14,516 bases of DNA from an uncultured Erythrobacter sp. (GCA_947258465.1 CAMYIQ010000159.1:1-14516); one strand, 5' to 3'. Numbered from the stretch's first letter, positions 1 through 8,533 are shown. Notes: generated by a model not told the origin, from the letters alone. Program-made: numbers and translations.

Positions 1-972
1 GAAAAAACTGACGGCGAGCGCGGGGATGTCGTCACGCCTCTCGGCGAGCGAGGGTACCTCCACAGGAACCACGTTCAGGCGATAGAACAGATCCTCGCGA
101 AACCGCTGTTCCTCCATTTCCTTCGCCAGATCGCGCGAGGTCGAGGAAACCACGCGCACATCGACGCCGATCTGCCGGGTGCCGCCGACCCTAACGAAAC
201 TCTGCTCGGTCAGCACCCGCAATATGCGCGCCTGCGTCGACAGCGGCATATCGGCCACCTCGTCGAGATAGAGTGTGCCCCCATCCGCTGTCTCGAGCAG
301 GCCTGGCCGAACCAGCTTGCCGTCGGCTTCCTCGCCGAACAGCTCTTCTTCGAAACGTTCGGGAGTGATGCGCGCCGAATTGACGATGACGAATGCTTTG
401 TCCGCTCTCGGGCTCCAGCTGTGCAACAGCCGGGCGGCGACTTCCTTTCCCGCTCCTGCGGGGCCGGTAACGAGAACCCGGCTTCCCGTGCTGGCAACCC
501 GTTTGAGAGTCGCCCTCACCGCATTGATCACTGCCGAATTGCCCGTGAATTCATCACCGTGGGCAAGGTTTTCCCGCAGCCGCGTATTTTCGCGGCGCAG
601 GCGCTCGGTCTCGGTGGCCCTTTCGACCAGATGGAGCAGACGTTCGGCCTCGAACGGCTTTTCGATGAAATCGACCGCACCACGGCTCACCGCGCTGACG
701 GCGGTGTCGATATTGCCGTGACCGGAAAAGATGATCACCGGCAGATCCGGCTCGCGCACTTTTATGGCATCGAGCACCTCAAGCCCATCCATCGGGCTGC
801 CGTGGAGCCACACATCGAGCAGGACCAGGCTCGGCCGCTTCTCGTCGACCGCTTCGAGAGCGGACGTGCTGTCGCCAGCGGTGCGGCATTCATAGCCTTC
901 GTCGCTCAACACCCCTGCGACCAGTTCGCGGATGTCGCGTTCGTCATCGACGATGAGAATATCCAGCGCCAT
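1..972 (-). CDS. ntrX: NtrX response regulator, NtrC family (3' part cut off by window edge)
   Basis: Cytoplasmic response regulator, presumed partner of the NtrY kinase encoded just upstream. The visible 324 residues hold a receiver domain (about 3-120) with acidic pocket D9/D10, phospho-acceptor D53 and K105, then an AAA+ domain with Walker A GPAGAGKE (170-177) and Walker B LYLDE (234-238). The C-terminal Fis-type helix-turn-helix expected in this family lies outside the window. The loop after ELFG (210-213) reads EEADGKLVRPG where NtrC has the GAFTGA sigma-54 contact, so this protein probably does not activate sigma-54 polymerase; loss of GAFTGA is known for alphaproteobacterial NtrX. The ATG at 972 is supported by an AGGGA ribosome-binding site 6 nt upstream that includes part of the ntrY stop codon. 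The gap to ntrY is 9 bp, so co-transcription is very likely. Identity is firm; its targets cannot be told from the sequence. Confidence 0.95.
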   Translation of the reverse strand, partial: MALDILIVDDERDIRELVAGVLSDEGYECRTAGDSTSALEAVDEKRPSLVLLDVWLHGSPMDGLEVLDAIKVREPDLPVIIFSGHGNIDTAVSAVSRGAVDFIEKPFEAERLLHLVERATETERLRRENTRLRENLAHGDEFTGNSAVINAVRATLKRVASTGSRVLVTGPAGAGKEVAARLLHSWSPRADKAFVIVNSARITPERFEEELFGEEADGKLVRPGLLETADGGTLYLDEVADMPLSTQARILRVLTEQSFVRVGGTRQIGVDVRVVSSTSRDLAKEMEEQRFREDLFYRLNVVPVEVPSLAERRDDIPALAVSFF

Positions 973-981
973 GATGCGTCC

Positions 982-3222
982 CTACCCTTCTCTTTGGTTA
1001 TTCTTCTGCGCCGCGCCCGTTTCGGCGAGCGGATCGCGTGCAAATCGCATGATCACGCAAGTGCCCCCGGTTTCGACTGAGGTGAATGTCATTTCGCCGC
1101 CATGCTCCTCGACGATCTTGTTTACGATCGCGAGGCCCAGGCCAGTGCCCTTTTCGCGGGTCGTCACGTAAGGTTCCAGGATGTTCACCCGGTCCTGCGG
1201 CAATCCTATTCCATTGTCCTGCACGGAAACGGTCACGGCTTCATCGTCCGCCTGGACGTCTACCAGTATCTTGCCACGGTAATCCACATCGGCTGATTGC
1301 GATTTCACTTCAATGGCTTCGTAAGCATTCTTGAGTGTATTCGTAAGCGCTTGCCCGAGTTGGTGCCTGTCACACTGAATACGTTGGGGGCCATCGGGTG
1401 CCTGCAAACGGTAATCGACATCGGGGTGCGCGACCTCCTGGAGGAACAGCGACTGGCGAATGAGGTCGATCGCATCTTCGGGCCGGAAGCTCGGCTTGGG
1501 AAGGCGGGCAAAACTCGAAAACTCGTCGACCATCTTACGCAGATCGCCAACTTGCCGCACGATCGTGTTGGTGAGTTCGTCGAACAAGTCGCCATCGGTA
1601 TCGATTTGCTTGCGATAGCGGCGTTTGAGACGCTCGGTGGCCAATTGGATCGGCGTCAGGGGATTCTTGATTTCATGCGCGATCCTGCGTGCGACATCCG
1701 ACCAGGCGGCTTGGCGCTGATCCAACAACTGGCGCGTGATATCCTCGAAGGTGATCACGTGGCCATCGCTTTCACGCCCGATCTTGACGGCAAGTGTCAG
1801 GAGTTCGCCCTCGCGGCTATGCGATACGACACCTTGCGAGAGCCCTCCGCGCACCATCGATGCAATCTGCGGTGCCAATTGGTCGAGCGTCGCCTCCGGA
1901 CCATCCCCGCTGACGGACCTGCCGAGCATGGCCTGCGCCGGCCCATTCATCAGCAGGACGTTGAGATCCTCGTCCACCGATATGATGCCGGCACTGACGG
2001 ATTCGAGAACAGCCTCGATGAAGCTGCGGCGCTCCTCCAGTTCGGTATTGGCCGACAGCAGCGCGTCGGTCTGCTTTTCCAGTTGCGCTGTCATTCGGTT
2101 GAAGGCGCGATTGAGCAGGCCGATCTCGTCTGCGCCCGTCCGCCCTTCGACCCGTAAAGCGAAGTTCCCTGCGCCGACCTTGCGCGCCGCCGCGACGAGA
2201 TCGGTCAAGGGTTCGACCTGGCGATCGGCGAACCGCAACGCGAACCATACGGCCAGGCCGACCAATGCCAACGACACGAAAAACAGCGCGAGATTGAACC
2301 GTAGCTGCAATGCGCGAGCACGCTTGGTCAGTTCGTCATAGGCGGTGGAAATCGAGCGCGCGGATTGCCAGCTGCGAAAAGTGCCCGCTTCGGCATTTCG
2401 AGCGGTGTAGAGATAGATTCCAGCATCGCGGTCGATGGGGGCGACCGCTTCGATACGTTCGGGGCTGCCCCGCACGGCCACCTGCTCGCCGCTCGATAGG
2501 ATTTCCAGCGAATCCTGGGCAAAGGCGCGCGGGTCGCTATCCTCGTTGAGGCCGTACACGACGGCTGTGCGCATCGTCGTATCCGGCATGGCCTGCAAAA
2601 TCGCGCTTTCGATGACGTCGCGCGGCTCGGCCTGGTACTGATAGACGAGCGCGAAATTCGGATCGGTCACTTGGACCCGGCCGAGGATGGCGCGCATATC
2701 CATAGCCATGGAGATCGTCTCGTTCGCAAGATCGAGCTGGTTCTCTTCGTAATATCCTTCTGCAAGCTGGTTGGCATTTTCCATCAGCCCGCGGGAATCG
2801 TCGGAGAACCAGAAGTCGACCCCCGACTGGAACAGAAACGCCGCAAACCCCGCCACCAGCAGCGTCGGCACTGCCGCGATCATGGAGAAGAAGAACACCA
2901 GACGGACGTGCAAGCGCGCGGTGCTGCCCGCAGCACGCCGCAACGCGATCCTGCGTCCCGCCAGAACCAACAGGGCCATCGCTGGGATCAGCGTTCCAAT
3001 CAGCAATCCTGCGACTTGGCGGGAAGGCAGCAATGCGCCGTTCGGGGGGGCATTGGTGAAGGTCGCCCAAGTGCTCGCCACCATAACAAGAAAGGCAATC
3101 GCTGCGACGATTTCGACATAGGCGATGAAATTCTGACGCCGTGACGCCACAACGAATCTTCGCCACCAGCGCGGGGTCTGTCGTCTCGTATCTGCAAAGC
3201 TGGTGGCCATCGTGGCGCGCAT
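982..3222 (-). CDS. ntrY: NtrY transmembrane sensor histidine kinase
   Basis: Inner-membrane sensor kinase that is expected to phosphorylate NtrX; in the family it links nitrogen or redox state to gene expression. From the ATG at 3222 it has 746 residues, the usual NtrY size. In order: transmembrane segments near 32-55, 70-90 and 107-131; an extracytoplasmic region to about 303; a fourth membrane segment (about 308-330); HAMP (about 331-384); PAS (about 400-495); HisKA with the H-box AHEIKNPL, H516; N-box NTLKNAYEAIE around N632; G-boxes DNGIGLP (669-675) and GTGLGLA (692-698). The frame is open further upstream to 3462, but that would overlap ntrC and encode an unlikely leader, so I reject it. 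Start choice is between ATG 3222 and ATG 3210; neither has a clear Shine-Dalgarno. It lies 73 bp after ntrC and 9 bp before ntrX. Confidence 0.93.
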   Translation of the reverse strand: MRATMATSFADTRRQTPRWWRRFVVASRRQNFIAYVEIVAAIAFLVMVASTWATFTNAPPNGALLPSRQVAGLLIGTLIPAMALLVLAGRRIALRRAAGSTARLHVRLVFFFSMIAAVPTLLVAGFAAFLFQSGVDFWFSDDSRGLMENANQLAEGYYEENQLDLANETISMAMDMRAILGRVQVTDPNFALVYQYQAEPRDVIESAILQAMPDTTMRTAVVYGLNEDSDPRAFAQDSLEILSSGEQVAVRGSPERIEAVAPIDRDAGIYLYTARNAEAGTFRSWQSARSISTAYDELTKRARALQLRFNLALFFVSLALVGLAVWFALRFADRQVEPLTDLVAAARKVGAGNFALRVEGRTGADEIGLLNRAFNRMTAQLEKQTDALLSANTELEERRSFIEAVLESVSAGIISVDEDLNVLLMNGPAQAMLGRSVSGDGPEATLDQLAPQIASMVRGGLSQGVVSHSREGELLTLAVKIGRESDGHVITFEDITRQLLDQRQAAWSDVARRIAHEIKNPLTPIQLATERLKRRYRKQIDTDGDLFDELTNTIVRQVGDLRKMVDEFSSFARLPKPSFRPEDAIDLIRQSLFLQEVAHPDVDYRLQAPDGPQRIQCDRHQLGQALTNTLKNAYEAIEVKSQSADVDYRGKILVDVQADDEAVTVSVQDNGIGLPQDRVNILEPYVTTREKGTGLGLAIVNKIVEEHGGEMTFTSVETGGTCVIMRFARDPLAETGAAQKNNQREG

Positions 3223-3295
3223 ACAACGCCACTGTTGCACGTTTGCAAGTATAAATACGACAAAAGGAGGGGTGTAGCGGTCGAGCGCCCTTCCC
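3223..3295 (-). promoter_or_regulatory. ntrC-ntrY intergenic gap, possible internal ntrYX promoter
   Basis: This 73-bp gap is the largest break in the dusB-ntrB-ntrC-ntrY-ntrX unit; the other junctions are 9 bp or less. On the minus strand it contains an AT-rich patch with TTTATACT, close to a -10 hexamer, about 25 nt upstream of the ntrY ATG. I find no convincing -35 hexamer at the right spacing and no stem-loop followed by T residues. A separate ntrYX promoter here is plausible because ntrYX is independently expressed in several relatives, but the sequence support is weak. Confidence 0.25.
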
Positions 3296-4708
3296 TCAGC
3301 GCCTTCGGCTGAAATCCTCCGGTGCGATTCCAAGCTCGGATAGCCGTTTGCGCAAGGTGTTGCGATTGATACCCAGCAATCGGGCCGCGCGCACCTGATT
3401 GCCGCCTGTCCGCGCGAGAGCGAGTTCGAACAACGGGGTTTCGAATGCCGCGAGGGCGGCATGATAAAGCGTCCCGTCCGGGGGGCGAACGTCCTCTACC
3501 CAATCCTCTACGGCCGCCTCGAACCCGCGCTTTTCACCGGCGTCCGGATCGAGGGCCGACTGGGGCAGAACATCTTCCACTGCCGAACGATCGATCACGT
3601 CGTCGCGCGCCATGAGCGCGAGACGGAATACCGCGTTGCGCAATTCGCGCACATTGCCTCGCCAATCGCGCTGTTCGAGCGCTTCCACGCCGCTGGAAAC
3701 GGCTTGTCGCGCAGGCAATCCCTCCGCCGAGGCCTGCCCCAGGAAGTGCCGCACCAGAGCGCCGATGTCCTCTCGTCGCTCGCGCAGCGGCGGAAGATGG
3801 ATCGGGACGACATTGAGGCGATAATAGAGATCCTCGCGGAAGCGCCCGTCCGAGATCATCGGAGTCAGATCCCGGTTCGTAGCGGCGACGATGCGCACGT
3901 CGACACCGATTTCCTGGCGGCCGCCCACGCGGCGAATCTTTCCCGACTGGAGAGCGCGTAAGAGCCGGGTCTGCGCTTCGGCGGGCATGTCCCCGATTTC
4001 ATCGAGGAACAGCGTGCCGCCATTGGCCTGCTCGAACTTGCCGATCTGCTGCCCCACGGCCCCCGTGAACGCGCCACGCTCATGTCCGAAAAGCTCGCTC
4101 TCGAGAAGATCGTGCGGGATGGCCGCCATGTTGACCGCAACGAACGGGCCGGTCTTGCGTGAACCCAGCTCATGGATGGCCTCTGCCACCAGTTCTTTCC
4201 CCGTGCCGCTTTCCCCCGTGATCAGCACGGTAAGATCGTTGCGCAAGACGCGGGTGATCATCCGGAACACGCCCTGCATGGCAGGACTGCGCCCGATCAG
4301 CGGCAGGGCGTCGTCATCGTCGGCAGCTTGATTTTGGGCTGCGGGTCGGCTCGCAACCGCCTGCGCCACGGCCTGGGTGAGTTCATCCAGGTCGAAAGGT
4401 TTGGGGAAATATTCGAACGCATCGCTGTCGCTTGCTCGTACCGCAGTATCCAGCGTGTTCTGCGCCGAAAGGACGATTACCGGCATGTCGGGGGCCTGCC
4501 CGCGTACGGCATCGATCGATGCCAGACCGTCGCCATCCTCCAGAACCACATCGGTCAGCATGACGTCGAAACGATGCTCGGCCAAAAGGATATCGCGCCG
4601 GGCAATGCTCTCGCACCCCGTCACATCGAAGCCATCGTCGCGCAGCGCTTCGGTGATGACCGTCGCTATGCTCTTATCGTCTTCGACCAGCAGAACCGCG
4701 TGCGCCAT
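3296..4708 (-). CDS. ntrC: NtrC (NRI) sigma-54-dependent nitrogen response regulator
   Basis: Transcriptional activator of nitrogen-assimilation genes, switched on by NtrB phosphorylation and acting with sigma-54 polymerase. It has 470 residues, the normal length. Receiver domain about 4-118 with D10/D11, phospho-acceptor D53, S81 and K103. AAA+ domain about 137-375 with Walker A GESGTGKE (165-172), an intact GAFTGA sigma-54 loop (212-217) and Walker B GGTLFLDEIGD (230-240). A Fis-type helix-turn-helix closes the protein, with GGNQVRAARLLGINRNTLRKR near 430-455. The ATG at 4708 has AGGA 6 nt upstream, overlapping the TAG stop of ntrB (gap 8 bp), so the two are translationally close. All residues needed for sigma-54 activation are present, in contrast to NtrX of the same operon. 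Confidence 0.97.
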   Translation of the reverse strand: MAHAVLLVEDDKSIATVITEALRDDGFDVTGCESIARRDILLAEHRFDVMLTDVVLEDGDGLASIDAVRGQAPDMPVIVLSAQNTLDTAVRASDSDAFEYFPKPFDLDELTQAVAQAVASRPAAQNQAADDDDALPLIGRSPAMQGVFRMITRVLRNDLTVLITGESGTGKELVAEAIHELGSRKTGPFVAVNMAAIPHDLLESELFGHERGAFTGAVGQQIGKFEQANGGTLFLDEIGDMPAEAQTRLLRALQSGKIRRVGGRQEIGVDVRIVAATNRDLTPMISDGRFREDLYYRLNVVPIHLPPLRERREDIGALVRHFLGQASAEGLPARQAVSSGVEALEQRDWRGNVRELRNAVFRLALMARDDVIDRSAVEDVLPQSALDPDAGEKRGFEAAVEDWVEDVRPPDGTLYHAALAAFETPLFELALARTGGNQVRAARLLGINRNTLRKRLSELGIAPEDFSRRR

Positions 4709-4716
4709 GAAATGTC

Positions 4717-5781
4717 CTACCCTGCCGCTACCGGCAGATTGATCCGAAAGTGGGTTTCGCCGGCGCGCTCGTCGCGCTCGTGCGATATACGCCCTCCCAT
4801 GTCGCGCAACAGCTTGCGCACGAGAGCCAGACCGAGGCCCTGGCCCTGAGGTTTGCTCGACACAAAGGGCTCGAACACGTGTTCGTGAAGCGCTGGATCG
4901 ATACCCGGGCCGCTATCGGTCACGGTGATTTCGATCGGTAGGCGCGTGACCTTGCCAAACCGGATGGTATTGAAAACCAGGCCGCTAACGAAGCGCGTGC
5001 GAACCTTCACGCGGGCATTGTCGATCCCCGCGCTGGCATCGCACGCATTCGCCATCAGATTGATGAGAACCTGCTCGAGCGCGCCCTGATCTGCCGCCAC
5101 CGGAGGGAGCGATGGGTCGAACTCCTCGACCAGTTCGCAAGGCTCGGCACGCCCTGCCCGCACGGTGCCCATCGCATTGCGGATGGCCTCGTGCAGATTG
5201 CAGGGGCCGGTGATCTCGACCGGCTTTGCCCCGAGTTGCTGCATCCGATCGATCAATTGAGCAATCCGGTCGACTTCGGCGGATATCATTCGCGCCAGCG
5301 GTTTGTCCTTTCCCGCCACCCGCCGCGCAAGTAACTGGCTCGCCCCGCGAATGGCGGAAAGTGGATTCTTGATCTCGTGAGCCAATACGGCCGGAGCTCG
5401 CAGTTCCACTCGCTCGTTCTCATCGTCATCGATCTCGGGCTGGCCTGCGTCGGACAATGTCAGGATACGCCACCCTGTGGCACCATGCAGCGGTGAGCTG
5501 CTGATATTCACCCGCCGTTCCCCCTGGGACGTCGCGATCGTCACACCCCGCGCGACGATGCGCGCGTCCGTACTGCCCAACGTGTCGCTCAACCGTTGGT
5601 CGGAAATGCCGATCACGTCCCAGAAGCGCTTTTCGCAGAGCTTGCGGGCGCTGCGACCGAGCATCTCCTCCGCGGCATGGTTGGCTTCCACGATGAGATC
5701 ATCCTCGTCGAGCAGCAATACGGCGAAGATCAGCGCAGCGATCTGGGCGCGCGCATCGGGGACGCCCGTGCTTGTGGTCAC
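4717..5781 (-). CDS. ntrB: NtrB (NRII) nitrogen sensor histidine kinase/phosphatase
   Basis: Soluble two-component kinase that phosphorylates or dephosphorylates NtrC; in the family its activity is set by the PII protein GlnB. It has 354 residues and no membrane segment. PAS domain about 14-110, HisKA with H-box AHEIKNPLSAIRG (H135), N-box NLMANACDAS (N245), G1 box DSGPGID (289-295), F box around FEPF, and G2 box GQGLGLAL (313-320). The start is a GTG at 5781 that overlaps the dusB stop as GTGA, a typical translational-coupling junction; the PAS domain begins right after it, which supports this start. No good Shine-Dalgarno precedes it. It sits immediately upstream of ntrC. Confidence 0.96.
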   Translation of the reverse strand: MTTSTGVPDARAQIAALIFAVLLLDEDDLIVEANHAAEEMLGRSARKLCEKRFWDVIGISDQRLSDTLGSTDARIVARGVTIATSQGERRVNISSSPLHGATGWRILTLSDAGQPEIDDDENERVELRAPAVLAHEIKNPLSAIRGASQLLARRVAGKDKPLARMISAEVDRIAQLIDRMQQLGAKPVEITGPCNLHEAIRNAMGTVRAGRAEPCELVEEFDPSLPPVAADQGALEQVLINLMANACDASAGIDNARVKVRTRFVSGLVFNTIRFGKVTRLPIEITVTDSGPGIDPALHEHVFEPFVSSKPQGQGLGLALVRKLLRDMGGRISHERDERAGETHFRINLPVAAG

Positions 5782-6797
5782 GCGGCCCGGCGATGCATGA
5801 AAGGTTCGTAAAAGCGCTCGATCTCGTCGAGGACCCTGGCGGGATCATCGATGAAATTGACGAAATTTCTGAATTCCGCCGAACCGTGCAAGCCCTTCGT
5901 GTACCAGCCAAGGTGCTTGCGCGCGATCTTTGTCCCGACACCTTCGCCGTAATGGTCGAGCATCATCTTGTAGTGTTCGACAAGCACGGAATACTGCTCT
6001 TCGAAACCGGGGCTTTCAAGAACCTCGCCCGTCCGCCACCAATGCATGACCTGGCCGAGCAGCCATGGCTTCCCGTACGCACCGCGGCCGATCATAATGC
6101 CGTCGGCATCCGATTGGTCCAGCGCCTTGGCCGCATCGGCAATGGTGCAGATATCGCCATTGGCAATGACCGGGATAGACACAGCATCCTTCACCGTGCG
6201 GATGAAGGCCCAGTCGGCACTACCTTTGTACATCTGGTTACGGGTGCGGCCGTGAACGGTAATCATCCTGACGCCCAGATCCTCGGCGATGCGGGCCAAT
6301 TCGGGGGCGTTGAGATCGGCATGATCCCAGCCCATGCGCATCTTGACCGTTACCGGAACGTCGACCGCCTTCACGGTCGCTTCCATAAGCCTCGTCGCCA
6401 GGGGCACTTCGCGCATCAGGGCCGAGCCAGCCAGCTGGCCGACGACCTTGCGCACCGGGCACCCGAAATTGATATCGATAATGGCCGCGCCATTGTCCTG
6501 CTGAAGCTTGGCAGCTTCGGCCATGCTGTCGGGATCGCAGCCGACGAGCTGCATCGAAACCGGCTCCTCCGTCGCATCCCAGGCAGCCTTCTGGATACTC
6601 TGGCGTGTCTCGCGGATCGCGGCTTCGCTGGCGATCATTTCAGTGACGTTGAGGCCTGAACCATACCGGCGGACCAGCTTGCGGAACGGGAGGTCGGTAA
6701 CCCCCGTCATCGGCGCGAGAACGACCGGCGTGTCGATCGACACGTCTCCGACAAGGATCGGCTTGGGAGAGGCCGTGGGACGAGGGGGTGAGCTCAT
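5778..6797 (-). CDS. dusB: tRNA-dihydrouridine synthase DusB (NifR3 family)
   Basis: FMN-dependent enzyme that reduces uridine to dihydrouridine in the tRNA D-loop. From the ATG at 6797 it has 339 residues, normal for DusB. Visible marks: VVLAPMTGVTDLPFR near 25-39 at the TIM-barrel start, the catalytic cysteine in NFGCPVRKVVG (C113), VKMRMGW, VHGRTRNQMYKG, VIANGDI and the FMN-phosphate loop IMIGRGAYGKPW. The frame is open upstream to 6848 (a TTG/GTG-type extension), but the ATG before SSPPRPTASPKP fits family N-termini better. It is the first gene of the nitrogen-regulation operon; its old name nifR3 comes from this conserved position before ntrBC, although a direct role in nitrogen control is not established. 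It is divergent from ispDF. Confidence 0.95.
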   Translation of the reverse strand: MSSPPRPTASPKPILVGDVSIDTPVVLAPMTGVTDLPFRKLVRRYGSGLNVTEMIASEAAIRETRQSIQKAAWDATEEPVSMQLVGCDPDSMAEAAKLQQDNGAAIIDINFGCPVRKVVGQLAGSALMREVPLATRLMEATVKAVDVPVTVKMRMGWDHADLNAPELARIAEDLGVRMITVHGRTRNQMYKGSADWAFIRTVKDAVSIPVIANGDICTIADAAKALDQSDADGIMIGRGAYGKPWLLGQVMHWWRTGEVLESPGFEEQYSVLVEHYKMMLDHYGEGVGTKIARKHLGWYTKGLHGSAEFRNFVNFIDDPARVLDEIERFYEPFMHRRAA

Positions 6798-6878
6798 TGG
6801 GAATTCATTGCCTAAATATTGGGCAGCCACATAGTGCGTTGCGACCAAAACGGCAAGCGGCTAGCGCGCAGCTTCGAT
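6798..6878. promoter_or_regulatory. Divergent dusB/ispDF intergenic region
   Basis: This 81-bp gap must hold the start signals of the leftward dusB-ntr operon and of rightward ispDF-cinA. On the minus strand TTGCCG, 17 bp, TATGTG is a possible sigma-70 promoter for dusB, but the -10 matches only three of six consensus bases. Nothing convincing is seen for ispDF. No sigma-54 (GG-N10-GC) promoter was recognised by eye. Confidence 0.3.
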
Positions 6879-8021
6879 ATGCAGGACACAGGCCCCCTCC
6901 CCCAATTTGCGGCAATCGTCGTTGCCGCCGGCAAAGGACTGCGCGCGGGGCAACCGCTGCCCAAGCAATTCGCCGTGTGGAAAGGAAAACCGGTGTTGCG
7001 GCACTCGGTCGAAACGCTGCTCGCCGCCGGTGCGGACCCATTGGTCATCGCCATCCCCGCCAATGGCGAGGACGCGGCGCGAAGCGCACTTGCGGGGCTG
7101 ACGGGTTTTTCTCTGACTGTCGGGGGCGAGACACGGCAGCAATCGGTCGCTCGCGCGCTCGAGGAAGTTGGCGAGGCCGACCGGGTCTTGATACACGATG
7201 CGGCGAGACCGCACCTGCCCGTAGCGGTCATCGGCCGTTTGCTGTCTGCATTGGAGAACGCGGACGGAGCTATACCGGTCCTCTCTGTCGTGGACAGCCT
7301 GTCGATCGATACGGCCGGTATGATGGCCGGAACCGCGCAGCGCGAACAGCTTCGCCGTGTTCAGACACCGCAGTCTTTTCGGTATCGGCACATTCTCGAA
7401 GCCCACCGCGCCTGGGACGGTGAAAGCAATGCGGGGGACGATGCGCAGGTGCTACGCGCTGCAGGGGGCGAGGTTGCCCATGTGCAGGGCGACGAACGCC
7501 TGGCGAAACTGACATTCGCGGAGGATTTCATGAAGGAGGCACCAGCCATTCGCACCGGAATGGGGTTCGATGTCCATCGCCTCGCCGAAGGGGAGGAATT
7601 GTGGCTTGGCGGTATTCGCATCGAGCACGACAAGGGGCTTGCGGGGCACAGCGATGCCGATGTCGCGCTTCATGCTGTCGTGGACGCCTTGCTCGGCGCC
7701 GTTGCCAGGGGCGATATCGGCAGCCATTTTCCGCCCAGCGATCCGCAATGGAAAGGGGCCAGCAGCGATCGTTTTCTGATCCATGCCGGAAAATTGGTCG
7801 GCGAAGCGGGGTACCGCATTGGCAATATCGATTTGACGATCATATGCGAAGCGCCCAAAATCGGCCCACATCGGGAAGCAATGCAGGAACGCATCGCCGA
7901 TTTGCTCGACATTGACATAGGGGCGATATCGGTAAAGGCCACCACGACCGAGCGCCTCGGCTTGACCGGGCGCGGCGAAGGGATCGCGGCACAGGCGATC
8001 GCCACCGTGCTCAACGATTGA
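6879..8021 (+). CDS. ispDF: Bifunctional IspD/IspF enzyme of the MEP isoprenoid pathway
   Basis: Fusion of 2-C-methyl-D-erythritol 4-phosphate cytidylyltransferase (IspD, about 1-220) and 2-C-methyl-D-erythritol 2,4-cyclodiphosphate synthase (IspF, about 224-380), two non-consecutive MEP steps; the fusion is standard in many alphaproteobacteria. IspD shows the CTP-binding loop AAIVVAAGKG with PLPKQF (11-31), HDAARP (106-111) and VQTPQSF (161-167). IspF shows GMGFDVHRL with metal ligands D231 and H233, AGHSDADV (255-262) with H265 nearby, GDIGSHFPPSD (278-288) and the C-terminal ERLGLTGRGEG. Total 380 residues. The frame opens at a TTG at 6819, but the ATG at 6879 gives the normal N-terminus. 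cinA follows 8 bp later, so the two form an operon. Confidence 0.97.
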   Translation: MQDTGPLPQFAAIVVAAGKGLRAGQPLPKQFAVWKGKPVLRHSVETLLAAGADPLVIAIPANGEDAARSALAGLTGFSLTVGGETRQQSVARALEEVGEADRVLIHDAARPHLPVAVIGRLLSALENADGAIPVLSVVDSLSIDTAGMMAGTAQREQLRRVQTPQSFRYRHILEAHRAWDGESNAGDDAQVLRAAGGEVAHVQGDERLAKLTFAEDFMKEAPAIRTGMGFDVHRLAEGEELWLGGIRIEHDKGLAGHSDADVALHAVVDALLGAVARGDIGSHFPPSDPQWKGASSDRFLIHAGKLVGEAGYRIGNIDLTIICEAPKIGPHREAMQERIADLLDIDIGAISVKATTTERLGLTGRGEGIAAQAIATVLND

Positions 8022-8029
8022 GAAGTACC

Positions 8030-8533
8030 ATGCCCCTCGACGCCCTCCTTCCGGTAGATATTGACGCGCTGGCAAGGCGCGTGATCGAGGGGAATATCGC
8101 AGCCGGTCGAAAGGTCGTATTGGCGGAAAGCTGCACCGGTGGATTGGTCGCGGCGGCGCTTACCGAAGTGCCGGGCTCGTCGGCCGTGCTCGATCGGGGT
8201 TTCGTAACCTATTCCAACGACGCGAAGCTGGAGAGCCTTGGCGTCCCATTGGAGATCATAGAGACCTTCGGCGCCGTATCGATCGCCTGCGCCTGGGCCA
8301 TGGCGAAGGGTGCGCTGGAAAGAAGCAATGCCGATATTGCGGTGGCGATCAGCGGAGTCGCCGGCCCTGCCGGAGGCACGGATATGAAACCCGTGGGTAC
8401 CGTAGTCTTTGCCCGCGTGGTTCGCGGCGAGGAAGGCGAGCCCGAAGGCGAGCTCAAGCGTTTCGAACCGATTTCGCGCGCCGAAATACGTCGCGAAGCG
8501 ACGATATGCGCTCTGGAATTGCTCCTGCCCTAA
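8030..8533 (+). CDS. CinA C-terminal-domain protein, nicotinamide-nucleotide amidohydrolase (PncC-like)
   Basis: A stand-alone CinA C-terminal domain of 167 residues; the family deamidates nicotinamide mononucleotide to nicotinate mononucleotide in the NAD pyridine-nucleotide cycle. It shows AESCTGGLVAAAL with the catalytic serine S34, SSAVLDRGFVTYSNDAK (Y61, K66), GAVS, and SGVAGPAGGTDMKPVGTV. The N-terminal molybdopterin-binding-like domain of full-length CinA is absent, as in E. coli PncC (YgaD). The ATG at 8030 is preceded by GAGAAG, which contains the ispDF stop codon; an in-frame TTG at 8018 is less likely. Its TAA stop overlaps, on the opposite strand, the stop of the downstream START-like gene. 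Enzyme activity is inferred from family membership. Confidence 0.93.
   Translation: MPLDALLPVDIDALARRVIEGNIAAGRKVVLAESCTGGLVAAALTEVPGSSAVLDRGFVTYSNDAKLESLGVPLEIIETFGAVSIACAWAMAKGALERSNADIAVAISGVAGPAGGTDMKPVGTVVFARVVRGEEGEPEGELKRFEPISRAEIRREATICALELLLP

Noticed and set aside
1297..2157. 286-codon plus-strand frame opposite ntrY
   Set aside because: It is antisense to the HAMP, PAS and kinase domains of ntrY and looks like a shadow frame.
3224..3237. Short inverted repeat CAAC-6-GTTG before ntrY
   Set aside because: A 4-bp arm with a 6-nt spacer is expected by chance and is not followed by a T tract; too weak to call an operator or terminator.
3223..3462. N-terminal extension of NtrY to an upstream start at 3462
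   Set aside because: It would overlap the ntrC helix-turn-helix region out of frame and add about 80 residues with no hydrophobic or family character.
5772..6659. 295-codon plus-strand frame opposite dusB
   Set aside because: It mirrors the codon structure of dusB and carries no recognisable domain; there is no ribosome-binding site.
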